Positions 17,412 to 26,408 of a DNA stretch of 46,341 bases are shown here, piece after piece. Within the stretch, counting starts at the first letter, position 1, and every line of letters starts with the position of its first letter. The notes beneath the pieces were generated by a model. It made no database searches. It was not told the DNA's origin and saw only the letters and a list, made by a program, of their open reading frames with translations. A program made the translations under genes and the position numbers. Origin of the DNA: Sphingomonas sp. (lineage in GTDB: Bacteria > Pseudomonadota > Alphaproteobacteria > Sphingomonadales > Sphingomonadaceae); NCBI GenBank assembly GCA_019747165.1, contig JAIERC010000043.1, forward strand, positions 1-46,341, written 5' to 3'.

Positions 17412-17525
17412 TTAGTTGACCGTCTGGTCCTGGGAGGGGTCGACATGAAATTCATGCCAGACGCCGTTCAACACTGCGACGCCGACCGCGAGGCCCAGAC
17501 CGAGAATCCACGCAAAATACCACAT
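17412..17525 (-). CDS. cydX: CydX, small subunit of cytochrome bd oxidase
   Basis: This 37-residue ORF begins MWYFAWILGLGLAVGVAVLN and ends VDPSQDQTVN. The MWYF.W.LG start, a single membrane helix and a short polar tail are the CydX/YbgT signature. AAAGG sits about 9 bases before the ATG. It lies 22 bases after cydB, in the normal cydABX order. CydX stabilises the haem groups of the oxidase. It is easy to miss in automatic gene calling because of its size. Confidence 0.95.
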   Translation of the reverse strand: MWYFAWILGLGLAVGVAVLNGVWHEFHVDPSQDQTVN

Positions 17526-17547
17526 TCGATCAATCCTTTATCGATGA

Positions 17548-18690
17548 TTAGTAATAATCGGGGTTGAACCGTACCTGCTCGGTCGTCACGCGCCCGAACA
17601 TCACGCGATAGACCCAGGTGGTATAGGCAAGCACTAGCGGCAGGAAGATCACCGTCACAATCAGCATGATGAACAAGGTGAGGTGGCTTGACGACGCGTT
17701 CCACGCGGTAAGGCTCGACGCCGGATCGATTGAGCTTGGCAGGATGAACGGGAACATCGACAGGCCAACGGTCGAGATAATGCCGATATTGGCAAGCGAC
17801 GATCCGGCAAAGACGAGCGCGTCGTGCCGCGCGCTGATACCGATCACCGCCAATACTGGCCCGATGAGCCCGAACACTGGTGCGGCCAGCATCCACGGAT
17901 TGGCCGTGAAATTATCCAGCCAGGCGCCCGGGGCGGCGACAGCCTTGATCAGATGCGGGTTGGATGGCCCGCTGGGATCGATCACGCCTTCAAGCCGATA
18001 GCCCATGCCGCCCCAGGCGACAAAGGCGCCGCCTGCGGCAAACAGGATAATCGCCAGCACTGCCGCGAACCGACCGTAAGTGCGCGCACGATCGAGCACT
18101 GGCCCCGCCTCGAGCTTGAGGCTGAGCCAGCCTGCGCCGTGCATGACCAGCATCGCGACCGAAAGCAGCCCGGTCAGCAAGGTGAAGGGCGTGAACAGGC
18201 CGAGCAGGCCGCCCTCGTAGAACGACCGCAAATCGCTATCGAGCCGGAACGGCGCGCCGAGCAGGACATTGCCGACCGCAACGCCGAAGACCAGTGCGGG
18301 CACGAAGCCGCCGACGAACAGCGCCCAGTCCCAGCGGCCCCGCCATTTCGGGTCATCATGCTTTGAGCGATATTTGAACCCGACCGGCCGCAGGATGAGT
18401 GCGGCTAGCACCAGGAACATCGCGAGGTAAAAGCCCGAAAAGCTGACCGCATAGACCAGGGGCCATGCCGCAAAGATCGCCCCGCCGCCCAGGATGAACC
18501 ATACTTGGTTCCCCTCCCAGGTCGCGCCAATCGTATTGATCACCAGCCGGCGTTCCTCGTCATTACGCCCGACAAAGGGCAGCAGCGCGGCAGCGCCCAG
18601 ATCGAACCCATCCGTCAGCGCAAAGCCGATCAGCAGAACGCCCATTAGCGCCCACCAGATGATCCGCATCGTTTCATAATCAAGCGGCAT
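17548..18690 (-). CDS. cydB: Cytochrome bd ubiquinol oxidase subunit II
   Basis: At 380 residues this is the usual CydB length. It starts with the typical MPLDYETMRIIWWALMGVLL and has the conserved GFDLGAAALLPFVGR and GATWEGNQVWFILGGGA segments, then several membrane helices and FITVIFLPLVLAYT-like C-terminal helices. CydB pairs with CydA to reduce oxygen with quinol electrons in the inner membrane. It starts 26 bases after the cydA stop. Confidence 0.97.
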   Translation of the reverse strand: MPLDYETMRIIWWALMGVLLIGFALTDGFDLGAAALLPFVGRNDEERRLVINTIGATWEGNQVWFILGGGAIFAAWPLVYAVSFSGFYLAMFLVLAALILRPVGFKYRSKHDDPKWRGRWDWALFVGGFVPALVFGVAVGNVLLGAPFRLDSDLRSFYEGGLLGLFTPFTLLTGLLSVAMLVMHGAGWLSLKLEAGPVLDRARTYGRFAAVLAIILFAAGGAFVAWGGMGYRLEGVIDPSGPSNPHLIKAVAAPGAWLDNFTANPWMLAAPVFGLIGPVLAVIGISARHDALVFAGSSLANIGIISTVGLSMFPFILPSSIDPASSLTAWNASSSHLTLFIMLIVTVIFLPLVLAYTTWVYRVMFGRVTTEQVRFNPDYY

Positions 18691-18716
18691 GGTCTGTCTC
18701 CGGTTCGATCAGGCGG

Positions 18717-20306
18717 TTATTCGGCGGGCACGGCAAATGCCGGGCTCGTGGCTGGGGCGGGTGGCACGGCGTCGTGACGGGGGTGCCACGGCGTATAGGT
18801 TTCCGGGCCCTTCTTGATCATCGCCAGCATCAGCCGAACCTCGATCACCGCGAGCGTGCCGTAAAGCAGCGTAAAGCCGATGATGGTCGTCCAGATGGCC
18901 GGGACGCTGAGGCTCGACGCGCCGAGGAAGGTCGGCAGCACGCCGTCAACTGCCCAGGGCTGGCGACCGATTTCGGCAACCATCCAGCCAAACTCCGCCG
19001 CAAGCCAGGGCAGCGGCATGATGAGCACCGCGATACGCAGGAACCATTTGCGGTCGAAACGGCGGCTATTGGCAAAATACACCGCGGCACCAAAGAAGGC
19101 GATGAAGAAGAAGCCCAGTCCGGCCATCCCGCGGAACAGCCAGAACAGCACCGGCACGTTCGGCACTGTCGACCACGCCGCCTTGTCGATCGCGGTCGTA
19201 TCGGCCGTGCGCGGATCGGCGACATAGCGCTTCAGCAGCATGGCATACCCAAGATCACCCTTGTTGCGCTCGAACGCTTCGCGGGCAACTGTGTCCTTCG
19301 GATTGAGCTTCAGCCGCTCGACCGCGTCATAGGCTGGCAGGCCGTTCACGATACGCTCCTTGGCGCGGGCGACCAGCGGGAAGATGCCTTCGACCTGACC
19401 GGTCAGACTGCGCGTGCCGATGATCCCGAGCACATAGGGGATCTTGACCTGATAGAGCGTCTCGCGTCCCGAATTGGACGGCAGGCCGAACACGGCGATG
19501 CCCGCCGGCGCGGGCTCGGTGTGCCATTCGGCCTCGATCGAGGCGAGCTTCATTTTCTGGTTGTCGGTCAGCGCGTAACCGCTTTCGTCACCCAGCACGA
19601 CGACCGACAGCGACGAGGCGAGTCCAAAGGCAGCCGCGACCACGAAGCTGCGCTTCGCGAATTCGAGATGACGGCCTTTGAGCAGATAAAAAGCCGACAC
19701 GCCGAGCACGAAAACCGACGCCGTGACGTAACCGGCGCTCACTGTGTGAACGAACTTGGCCCGGGCAACAGGATTAAAGAGGACCGCGCCGAAATCCGTG
19801 ACTTCCATCCGCATGGTGATCGGATTGAACACCGACCCCACCGGGTTCTGCATCCAGCCATTGGCGATCAGGATCCACAGCGCCGACAAGTTCGATCCGA
19901 GCGCGACCATGAACGTCGTGAACAGGTGCTGGCGCTTGGTAAGTTTTTCCCAGCCGAAGAACATCACGCCGATGAAGGTCGCTTCGAGGAAGAAGGCCAT
20001 CAGCCCTTCGATCGCCAGCGGCGCACCGAAAATATCGCCGACATATTGCGAGAAATAGGACCAGTTGGTGCCGAATTCGAATTCCATCGTCAGCCCGGTG
20101 GCCACACCCAGAACGAAATTGATGCCAAACAGCTTGGCCCAGAAGCGCGTGATGTCGCGCCAGATCGGGCGATCGGTCATCACATAGATGCTTTCCATGA
20201 TGACGAGGATGAACGACAGCCCAAGCGTGAGCGGCACAAACAGAAAATGGTACATCGCGGTAAGCGCGAACTGGAGCCTCGATAGCTCAACAACAGCCAT
20301 GTCCAT
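18717..20306 (-). CDS. cydA: Cytochrome bd ubiquinol oxidase subunit I
   Basis: The protein is 529 residues from ATG at 20306, which has GAAGGA 7 bases upstream; a longer reading to 20381 runs through the operator region and is rejected. It shows the CydA start (SRLQFALTAMYHFLFVPLTLG, in parts, with a haem-ligand His), the membrane core, the quinol loop and the diagnostic GRQPW motif near residue 435 (EIGRQPWAVDGVLPT). Cytochrome bd has high oxygen affinity and tolerates sulfide and cyanide that block haem-copper oxidases. That fits the sulfide genes nearby. An FNR-like box lies upstream. Confidence 0.97.
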   Translation of the reverse strand: MDMAVVELSRLQFALTAMYHFLFVPLTLGLSFILVIMESIYVMTDRPIWRDITRFWAKLFGINFVLGVATGLTMEFEFGTNWSYFSQYVGDIFGAPLAIEGLMAFFLEATFIGVMFFGWEKLTKRQHLFTTFMVALGSNLSALWILIANGWMQNPVGSVFNPITMRMEVTDFGAVLFNPVARAKFVHTVSAGYVTASVFVLGVSAFYLLKGRHLEFAKRSFVVAAAFGLASSLSVVVLGDESGYALTDNQKMKLASIEAEWHTEPAPAGIAVFGLPSNSGRETLYQVKIPYVLGIIGTRSLTGQVEGIFPLVARAKERIVNGLPAYDAVERLKLNPKDTVAREAFERNKGDLGYAMLLKRYVADPRTADTTAIDKAAWSTVPNVPVLFWLFRGMAGLGFFFIAFFGAAVYFANSRRFDRKWFLRIAVLIMPLPWLAAEFGWMVAEIGRQPWAVDGVLPTFLGASSLSVPAIWTTIIGFTLLYGTLAVIEVRLMLAMIKKGPETYTPWHPRHDAVPPAPATSPAFAVPAE

Positions 20307-20367
20307 GGTCGATTCCTTCGCTGCATTGGCGTCTGACGCGTGGTCGGATGGAATCACGCTTGGCGCC

Positions 20368-20381
20368 TTGACCAATATCAA
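20368..20381. promoter_or_regulatory. FNR/Crp-type box upstream of cydA and cydD
   Basis: TTGACCAATATCAA differs at one base from the FNR consensus TTGAT-N4-ATCAA. It sits in the 90-base gap between divergent cydA (start 20306) and cydD (20396). FNR-type activators commonly raise cyd expression when oxygen is low. Binding is inferred from sequence. Confidence 0.65.
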
Positions 20382-20406
20382 TTACTCAATACGCAATGAT
20401 GAGTAA
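20379..20406. promoter_or_regulatory. Inverted repeat overlapping the cydD start codon
   Basis: TTACTCA (20382-20388) and TGAGTAA (20400-20406) form a 7-bp inverted repeat with 11 bases between. The first half begins CAATTAC, resembling the CGATTRC half-site found at other promoters in this window. It overlaps the right end of the FNR-like box and covers the cydD ATG, so a bound repressor would block cydDC directly. No ribosome site precedes cydD. Confidence 0.45.
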
Positions 20407-21934
20407 ACAAAAAATTGCGGGGCTGATCTGGCTGGTCGACGTGGCGGGGGCTGCCCTGTTCGCGTGGGGGCTCGCAGCCGCCGTTGCTGCGCTGGCACAG
20501 GGCGATGCATGGCCGCTGATCGCGCCGGGTGCCATGATCGGCGGCGGGCTGGTGCGTGCCGCAGCATCGTGGCTGGTGCAGGCAATGGCGGTGGACGGCG
20601 CGCAGGTGACGTCGATGCACTTGCGCCACATGATGACACAGCGGCTCTTTACGATGCCGCTCTCAGCCGGTCCGCTGATCGGCGAAGCCGCGGTAGTGGC
20701 GATCGATCACCCGGCCACCATCGAGCACTATGAAGCACGCTTCGTCCCGGCCCGCATGGCCGCTGCGGCGGTGCCGCTGGCGGTGCTCGCCATCGTTGCC
20801 TTTGCCAGTCTGATCGCCGCTGGCATTCTGCTGGCAACGCTCATCCCGTTCGCATTCGGGATGATTCTGGCGGGCTCGCTGGCGCGCGGCGCTTCGGAAC
20901 GGCAGCTTGCGGCGCTGGGGCAATTGTCGGGCCTGTTCGTCGATCGCGTGCGAACACTGCCGATCATTCGCCATTTTGGGGCCGAGGAGCGGATTGCGCG
21001 GCAGGTCGCCGCCGCCACGCGCGATGTCGCCGATCGCACGATCACCGTCCTGCGCGCCGCTTTTCTCTCAAGCGCAATCATGGAGTTTTTTGCCGCGTTG
21101 TCGGTCGCGCTGGTTGCGGTTTATTGCGGGTTCAGTCTGCTCGGCCTGCTGCCCTTCCCGGATCCCGAAAGCCTGACACTGCGCGAGGCATTTTTTGCTC
21201 TGGCAATGGCCCCTGAATTCTACCTGCCGATGCGGCGGCTGGCAGCGGCCTACCACGAAAAGCAGCTCGGCGAAGCAGCGATGGCGCAAATCGAGCCGAT
21301 GCTCGCGACTGACCTACCGAGGCCGCCAGAGGCACCCTATGCAGGCGCAGTGGCGAGCGCTTTGACGATTGCGTGGCCGGGGCGCGAGATCGGCCCCGTC
21401 GACTTCGCGGTCGGTCGCTGCGGCATGATCGCGCTCACCGGGCCAACCGGGAGCGGCAAGACGAGCGTGCTGGCGGCGATTGCCGGACAGATCATCCCGA
21501 CCGCTGGGTCGATCACGCCGATCAGGCCCGCCGACATTGCCTGGGCCGCGCAGCATCCACTGCTCCTGCCCGGCAGTCTGCGCGACAATCTTGCGCTTGC
21601 TCAGCCAATGGCCAGCGATGCCGATATCCTGCAGATCGTCGAGCAGGTGGGGCTGGGACCGTTGCTGGCCGGGCGCCCGGATGGATTGAACCTGCCGGTC
21701 GATCATCGCGGCTCGGGCCTGTCGGGCGGTGAGCGTCGCCGGATCGGGCTGGCGCGCGCGCTGTTATCGGGCCGGCCAATGATGCTGTGTGACGAGCCGA
21801 CCGCCGATTTGGACGCCGCCAGTGCAGCCGCGATCATTGCGCTGCTGTGCGCCGTCGCGCGCGACCGGGCGATCATCGTCGCGACCCATGATGCGCGCCT
21901 CGTCGCTGCCGCCGGCGCTGTGGTTCGGCTGTGA
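20396..21934 (+). CDS. cydD: CydD, ABC exporter half of CydDC
   Basis: This 512-residue protein (family about 580) has an N-terminal membrane domain of about six helices and a C-terminal ATPase: Walker A GPTGSGKTS near 348, signature LSGGERRRIGLARALL, Walker B MLCDEPTADLD. CydDC exports reduced thiols (glutathione/cysteine) and is needed to assemble cytochrome bd. It diverges from cydABX and overlaps cydC by 4 bases (GTGA). ATG occurs at both 20396 and 20399. There is no obvious ribosome site, which suggests a leaderless or weakly translated message. Confidence 0.9.
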   Translation: MMSKQKIAGLIWLVDVAGAALFAWGLAAAVAALAQGDAWPLIAPGAMIGGGLVRAAASWLVQAMAVDGAQVTSMHLRHMMTQRLFTMPLSAGPLIGEAAVVAIDHPATIEHYEARFVPARMAAAAVPLAVLAIVAFASLIAAGILLATLIPFAFGMILAGSLARGASERQLAALGQLSGLFVDRVRTLPIIRHFGAEERIARQVAAATRDVADRTITVLRAAFLSSAIMEFFAALSVALVAVYCGFSLLGLLPFPDPESLTLREAFFALAMAPEFYLPMRRLAAAYHEKQLGEAAMAQIEPMLATDLPRPPEAPYAGAVASALTIAWPGREIGPVDFAVGRCGMIALTGPTGSGKTSVLAAIAGQIIPTAGSITPIRPADIAWAAQHPLLLPGSLRDNLALAQPMASDADILQIVEQVGLGPLLAGRPDGLNLPVDHRGSGLSGGERRRIGLARALLSGRPMMLCDEPTADLDAASAAAIIALLCAVARDRAIIVATHDARLVAAAGAVVRL

Positions 21935-23568
21935 GCCGCCCGTCGGACCCGATTGCGTTTGGCACCAGCGAACGCGTGACGCTGCGCTGGGCGCTGGTCT
22001 GCGCGGTGCTTGCCGGGATCTCGTCAATCCTGTTGCTGGCGCTGTCGGGCTGGTTCTTGACGGCAGCAGCGGTTGCTGGTGCGGCGGGCAGCGCGGCGGT
22101 GCTTGCGTTCAACTATCTGCTGCCGAGTGCCGCCATTCGCGGTCTCGCGATCCTGCGTACCGGCACGCGGTACGGCGAACGCCTGCTGGCGCACCGCGCA
22201 GCGTTGATCGGGATGGCGGGGCTGCGGGCGCAGCTCTTCGCCAAGCTTGCCGCGCAGGACAGCCGCGTGGCCGATGACGTATCGGGCGGCGATGCAAGTG
22301 CCCGCCTGATTAGCGACATCGCCGCGCTTGAAGATCTGGTGGTTCGTCGGCCGACGCGCCCGGCCAGCCTGATCGCGGCGCTGCTTGCGGTTGGCCTGAC
22401 GCTGTTTGCCGGCTGGGTGTCGGCGTTCATCTTGGCGCTGATGCTCGCGGCATTGCCGGCACTGCTGGCGCTGGCAGGCAGGCGATTAACGGCCGCCCCC
22501 GCGCGGGATGCCGCCGATGCGCTAGGAGAGTTGCGTACGGGCTTTGTCGATTTCGCGGCGGCGCGGGCGGAGATAATTGCCTATGGCCTTGTCGATCGCG
22601 TCATGGCCGAGCTTGAGCGGCCCGCGCACCGCCTTGATCATGCAAGGGCGCGCCTGCATCGCGGCGAGGGCGCGATTGCCGGGTTGATGCTGGTTTACGG
22701 CGTGGTGAGTGCTGCGCTGGTGCTGATCCTTGCCGAAGGATCTGCGGCGGGTATTGCCTTGGCGTTGCTTGCCGGGACCGCGTCGGTCGAGGCGATGGCT
22801 GCGCTGGCGCGGACCGCCTTCCGGCAAGCGAGCGTCGATGAATCGCTGGCACGACTGGCGACGCTGATTGCCCTGCCAGTGCCACCGACTGCGCCGACTC
22901 CAAACGCGGTTGCGGCCGCGGCACTCTCGCTTGGGTCGGTGCAATGCCCGCCCGGCGCAAGGATAGCGATCACCGGGGTGTCGGGATCGGGCAAGACCCG
23001 TCTGATCGCTGCGCTCGCCGGTATCCGGCCCGCCATTCACGCGCTTGCCGTGGATGGCGTGGCGGTGGCTGCGTGCACGCCCGATCAGCTTCGCCGCCAG
23101 TTCGCGCTGGCGCCACAGGATGCGATGCTGATTGCAGGGACGATTGCCGACAATCTCCGCCTGGCGCGGGCGCGCGTTACGACGGATCAGATGCACGCAG
23201 CCTTGGCGGTCGCCTGTCTTGACGACCGGATCACGGCGATGGCTGAAGGGATCGAGACGCGGATCGGCGAAGATGGCGGCACGCTATCGGGCGGCGAGCG
23301 CAAGCGGCTTTCGCTCGCCCGCGCATTGCTCGCCGAACGCCCGTGGCTGATCCTCGACGAGCCGACCGAGGGCCTTGATGCCGCGACGGAAGCCGAACTG
23401 GTCGAGCGCCTTGGTCGCTGGCTCGATACGACCGGCACCGGCCTGATCCTGGTATCGCATCGCCGGACCCCGCTGATGCTTGCCCAGCGCCACATTCCGA
23501 TCGCAGAGATTGCCAGCACTTCACCAACACCTTCAGCACGGCGAGCAATCACAGACACGATTACATAA
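21931..23568 (+). CDS. cydC: CydC, second ABC exporter half of CydDC
   Basis: The 545-residue protein starts at GTG overlapping cydD. Membrane domain residues run to about 320. The ATPase has Walker A GVSGSGKTR, signature LSGGERKRLSLARALL and Walker B WLILDEPTEGLD followed by a switch His (LVSHRR). It forms a heterodimer with CydD. The stop codon lies inside a candidate operator for the downstream peroxiredoxin. Confidence 0.92.
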   Translation: MSRPSDPIAFGTSERVTLRWALVCAVLAGISSILLLALSGWFLTAAAVAGAAGSAAVLAFNYLLPSAAIRGLAILRTGTRYGERLLAHRAALIGMAGLRAQLFAKLAAQDSRVADDVSGGDASARLISDIAALEDLVVRRPTRPASLIAALLAVGLTLFAGWVSAFILALMLAALPALLALAGRRLTAAPARDAADALGELRTGFVDFAAARAEIIAYGLVDRVMAELERPAHRLDHARARLHRGEGAIAGLMLVYGVVSAALVLILAEGSAAGIALALLAGTASVEAMAALARTAFRQASVDESLARLATLIALPVPPTAPTPNAVAAAALSLGSVQCPPGARIAITGVSGSGKTRLIAALAGIRPAIHALAVDGVAVAACTPDQLRRQFALAPQDAMLIAGTIADNLRLARARVTTDQMHAALAVACLDDRITAMAEGIETRIGEDGGTLSGGERKRLSLARALLAERPWLILDEPTEGLDAATEAELVERLGRWLDTTGTGLILVSHRRTPLMLAQRHIPIAEIASTSPTPSARRAITDTIT

Positions 23569-23579
23569 AGCGATATAAT
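23558..23579. promoter_or_regulatory. Candidate shared operator upstream of peroxiredoxin
   Basis: CGATTAC, 11 bases, then TAAT. This is the same arrangement found upstream of the Rieske gene, at sqr/rhodanese and at the second peroxiredoxin/hydrolase promoter (10 bases there). ATTA/TAAT ends give dyad symmetry as expected for an ArsR-type dimer. It overlaps the cydC stop. Confidence 0.5.
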
Positions 23580-23649
23580 GAATTTGTCGTTCAAGCGCGG
23601 CCGGGCTAAAGACAGGGCAACGGCGATCACCGCCGCGAAGGACCAGCCG

Positions 23650-24306
23650 ATGGAAACCGATACCACCACCCGCCCCGCCATGCCGCGCATTGGCGAGCCC
23701 GCCCCCGACTTCAGCGCGAAGACCACGATGGGGCCGCGATCGCTGGCTGATTATCGCGGCAAGTGGCTCGTGCTGTTTTCGCACCCCGCCGATTTCACGC
23801 CTGTCTGCACCACTGAGTTCATCGGCTTTGCCGAGGCATCGGGCGCATTCGAGGCACTGAATTGTGCGCTGCTCGGACTGTCGATCGATTCGGTGCACTC
23901 TCACATCGCCTGGGTCCGCACGATCAAGGAGAAGTTCGGTGTCGATATCACTTTTCCGATTATCGACGATCTGTCGATGCAGATTGCCAGCGCCTATGGC
24001 ATGATCCACCCCGGCGCGTCGGACACTGCCGCTGTTCGTGCAACCTTCATCATCGACCCCACCGGGATTGTGCGCGCGATGGTCTATTATCCGATGTCGA
24101 ATGGTCGATCGGTCGCCGAATTCCTGCGCTTGCTCGAAGCGCTGCAGACGGCCGATGCGAACAAGATCGCGACTCCCGAAGGCTGGCAGCCGGGCGATGA
24201 CGTGATCGTGCCGCCGCCAGCGACCGTTGCCGCGGCCGAAGCGCGCAGTGGCGAGGGCTATGACTATGTCGACTGGTTCTTCAGCAAGCGGTCGCTGGCT
24301 GCCTGA
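23650..24306 (+). CDS. 1-Cys (Prx6-type) peroxiredoxin
   Basis: The protein is 218 residues from ATG at 23650 with GAAGGA 8 bases upstream; an in-frame ATG at 23578 gives a longer, less likely form. The peroxidatic Cys is in HPADFTPVCTTEF. The Prx6 pattern follows: GLSIDSVHSHIAW, RATFIIDPTGIVRAM and a long C-terminal domain (EGWQPGDDVIVPPPAT). It would reduce peroxides, and possibly persulfides, in the cytoplasm. A paralogue of similar length lies at 36629-37279. Confidence 0.93.
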   Translation: METDTTTRPAMPRIGEPAPDFSAKTTMGPRSLADYRGKWLVLFSHPADFTPVCTTEFIGFAEASGAFEALNCALLGLSIDSVHSHIAWVRTIKEKFGVDITFPIIDDLSMQIASAYGMIHPGASDTAAVRATFIIDPTGIVRAMVYYPMSNGRSVAEFLRLLEALQTADANKIATPEGWQPGDDVIVPPPATVAAAEARSGEGYDYVDWFFSKRSLAA

Positions 24307-24313
24307 TCATCCC

Positions 24314-24344
24314 GGCGGGACGAAGCATGGGCTGTCGTCCCGCC
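24314..24344. terminator. GC-rich hairpin after peroxiredoxin
   Basis: Ten-base arms GGCGGGACGA (24314-24323) and TCGTCCCGCC (24335-24344) with an 11-base loop, starting 8 bases after the stop. There is no T-run, so it may act as a weak terminator or protect the message end. Confidence 0.5.
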
Positions 24345-24393
24345 ATGGGCATTGCTAAACGCTCGCACCAGACGCGCAACTGAGGGGGCGACG

Positions 24394-25233
24394 ATGACAG
24401 CAGGCGAAAATCCGACAAGCGACGATTGGGCAGGCGCGCGGGGTGAGAAATGGCTGGCGCAGCTCGACCGGATGGAAGCGATGCTTGCCCCCGTCGATGC
24501 CCCGCTGATCGCGGCGCTGGCGCCAGCCGGGGCGCGGCGGCTTGCCGACCTCGCCTGTGGTGGCGGCGGGACGACGCTGGCACTAGCGGCAGCGACTGAC
24601 CCAGGCGCGGCAGTATTTGGTTATGATATTTCGCCCGCTCTGGTGGCTTTCGCTGCCAAGCGCGCGCAGGCGCATGTTCCGCGCCCGATCTTTGCGGTCG
24701 GCGACAGTGCATCGCTCGCCGTCGACGCCCCGTTCGACCGGATTGTATCGCGCTTCGGCACGATGTTCTTTGCCGATCCCGCCGCTGCCTTTGCCAATAT
24801 CGCGACGCTGCTGGCACCCGGCGGGCGCTTTGCCTTTGCCGTCTGGGGGCCGCCCGCGGACAACGGGTGGATGGGGATGATCCGCGATGTGGTCGCCGAG
24901 CTGATTGAACTGCCGCCCCCTTTGCCCGATGCGCCGGGGCCGATGCGCTACGGCGATGTCGATCGGCTGCTTGGGCTGCTCGACGCGGCCGGCTTACGCG
25001 ATCTGGCTGTGACCGACTGGCAGCATAAGCTCGGCATTGGCGGCAATCTTGCGCCGGCCGATGCTGCTCGGTTCGCGATTGAGAGCATGTCCGTCGCCCA
25101 GGCGCTCGCCGCCGAGGGGCCAGCGATGGTGGCGGCGGCAACTGCGCTGCTGGAACAGCGGTTTGTGCTGCATTGGTCCGATGGTGCCGTGCGGCTGCCA
25201 GCGCGCGTGCATCTGGTTCACGGCACGCGCTGA
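24394..25233 (+). CDS. Class I SAM-dependent methyltransferase
   Basis: The protein is 279 residues from ATG at 24394, with GAGGGGGCG just upstream. The SAM-binding motif I reads LADLACGGGGTTLAL, the acidic motif II FGYDISPAL, and later AVGDSASL and LLAPGGRFAFAVWG follow the UbiE/arsenite-methyltransferase pattern. The substrate cannot be told from sequence. It sits between peroxiredoxin and Rieske genes on the same strand. Quinone-type or thiol methylation would fit the surroundings but is speculative. Confidence 0.85.
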   Translation: MTAGENPTSDDWAGARGEKWLAQLDRMEAMLAPVDAPLIAALAPAGARRLADLACGGGGTTLALAAATDPGAAVFGYDISPALVAFAAKRAQAHVPRPIFAVGDSASLAVDAPFDRIVSRFGTMFFADPAAAFANIATLLAPGGRFAFAVWGPPADNGWMGMIRDVVAELIELPPPLPDAPGPMRYGDVDRLLGLLDAAGLRDLAVTDWQHKLGIGGNLAPADAARFAIESMSVAQALAAEGPAMVAAATALLEQRFVLHWSDGAVRLPARVHLVHGTR

Positions 25234-25291
25234 GCACCCGATAATCGCCTTTGCCACTTGCACTGCGGCACGGTGCACCCCAGATATAACG

Positions 25292-25314
25292 TCGATTACA
25301 CATAACGAGTAATC
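25292..25314. promoter_or_regulatory. Candidate shared operator upstream of Rieske gene
   Basis: CGATTAC, 10 bases, TAAT, with GATTAC/GTAATC arms (25294-25299, 25309-25314). It is about 80 bases upstream of the Rieske start. It matches sites at 23558 and 37351, suggesting common control. Confidence 0.55.
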
Positions 25315-25393
25315 TAAGACGATCGAGCCGTCAGGGCTCCTTAGATATATCGGCGACCGCTTGCCGCTGACCAACGCAACAATGGGCCATCAC

Positions 25394-25948
25394 ATGACAG
25401 ACATTGTTCTGGGCGCGCCACATGCCGACGATGAACGTCGCCGGGATTTTATTGGCATCGCTGCGGGCAGCTTTGCGGCGATCGGGGCCGGCGCCGCCGT
25501 CTGGCCGCTCGTCAACCAGATGAACCCGTCTGCCGACGTGCTGGCGGTGGCCAGTACCGACGTCGATCTTGTCGGTATTGAGCCGGGGCAGGCGATCGTT
25601 GCCGTCTGGCGCGGCCAGCCGGTTTTCGTGCGCAATTTGACGGCTGCTGAACAGGCGTCGGCCAATGCGTTCCCCACCGCCCAGTTGCGCGACCCACAAA
25701 CGCTGGCCGAGCGCACCAAGTCGGGCCACGCCAATTGGCTGGTCACGATTGGCGTCTGCACGCATCTTGGCTGCATTCCGCTTGGTGGTAAGGAAGGCGA
25801 AATGAAGGGCGATGCCGGGGGCTATTATTATCCGTGCCACGGATCGACCTATGATACCGCAGGCCGCATTCGACATGGCCCGGCCCCCCGTAATCTGGAC
25901 CTGCCGCCCTATAGTTTCACCACGCCCAACCAGATCACCATCGGTTGA
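25394..25948 (+). CDS. petA: Rieske iron-sulfur protein (cytochrome bc1-type)
   Basis: The protein is 184 residues from ATG at 25394; ATG at 25382 is an alternative and neither has a strong ribosome site. A Tat-type start (ERRRDFIGIAAG) and membrane anchor come first. The 2Fe-2S ligands are in CTHLGC and CHGS, followed by YDTAGR and GPAPRNL. Normally petA is followed by cytochrome b and c1 genes; none is here. It may be a spare subunit swapped into bc1 under sulfide stress, or it may serve another oxidoreductase. Confidence 0.93.
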   Translation: MTDIVLGAPHADDERRRDFIGIAAGSFAAIGAGAAVWPLVNQMNPSADVLAVASTDVDLVGIEPGQAIVAVWRGQPVFVRNLTAAEQASANAFPTAQLRDPQTLAERTKSGHANWLVTIGVCTHLGCIPLGGKEGEMKGDAGGYYYPCHGSTYDTAGRIRHGPAPRNLDLPPYSFTTPNQITIG

Positions 25949-25970
25949 GCGGCCTGAACTCAATCGTGCA

Positions 25971-26330
25971 TCATTGCGCGGGCGTGTCGCGCGCGGTGAC
26001 CTGGTCGACGGCCTCGAGCGCTTTGGCGGCGTACATCACAGATGGCCCGGCGCCCATGTAAACCGCCATAGCCAGCGCTTCGGCAACTTCGGCACGCGAT
26101 GCGCCTGCCTTCAACGCGCCTTCGGCATGATAGGCAATACACGGGTCGCACCGCACCGCCACGCTGATCGCCAGCGCAACCAGTTCCTTGGTCTCGCCGT
26201 CCAGCGCATCTCCCGCATGCGCCGCGCGCGCCATCTCGGAAAAGGCCTTCATCACTTCGGGTGAGGCGGTGCGCAGATCGCGAACGGCGCCGTTCATATT
26301 GCCCATCAGAGCAAGCCAATCTTCAACCAT
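25971..26330 (-). CDS. AhpD-like carboxymuconolactone decarboxylase family protein
   Basis: The 119-residue helical protein has the core KELVALAISVAVRCDPCIAY, with a CxxC redox pair followed by His, then GASRAEVAEALAMAVYMG. In AhpD this motif serves as a thiol oxidoreductase. It converges on the Rieske gene (22 bases between stops). Peroxide or thiol chemistry fits the peroxiredoxins nearby. The substrate is unknown. Confidence 0.85.
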   Translation of the reverse strand: MVEDWLALMGNMNGAVRDLRTASPEVMKAFSEMARAAHAGDALDGETKELVALAISVAVRCDPCIAYHAEGALKAGASRAEVAEALAMAVYMGAGPSVMYAAKALEAVDQVTARDTPAQ

Positions 26331-26408
26331 GTCCGGATCCTGTCATCAGTGGCTATTGTCGGGCATTAACCGTTGAGACCGGCTTTTGGGGGCAAGGATC
26401 GGCCCGCC

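Noticed and set aside
18774..20285. 503-codon plus-strand ORF across cydA
   Set aside because: Antisense of cydA; rich in Arg, His, Asp and Gln as expected from a reverse reading.
24281..25303. 340-codon minus-strand ORF over the methyltransferase
   Set aside because: Arg/Gln/Pro-rich low-complexity translation opposite a gene with a clear SAM motif.
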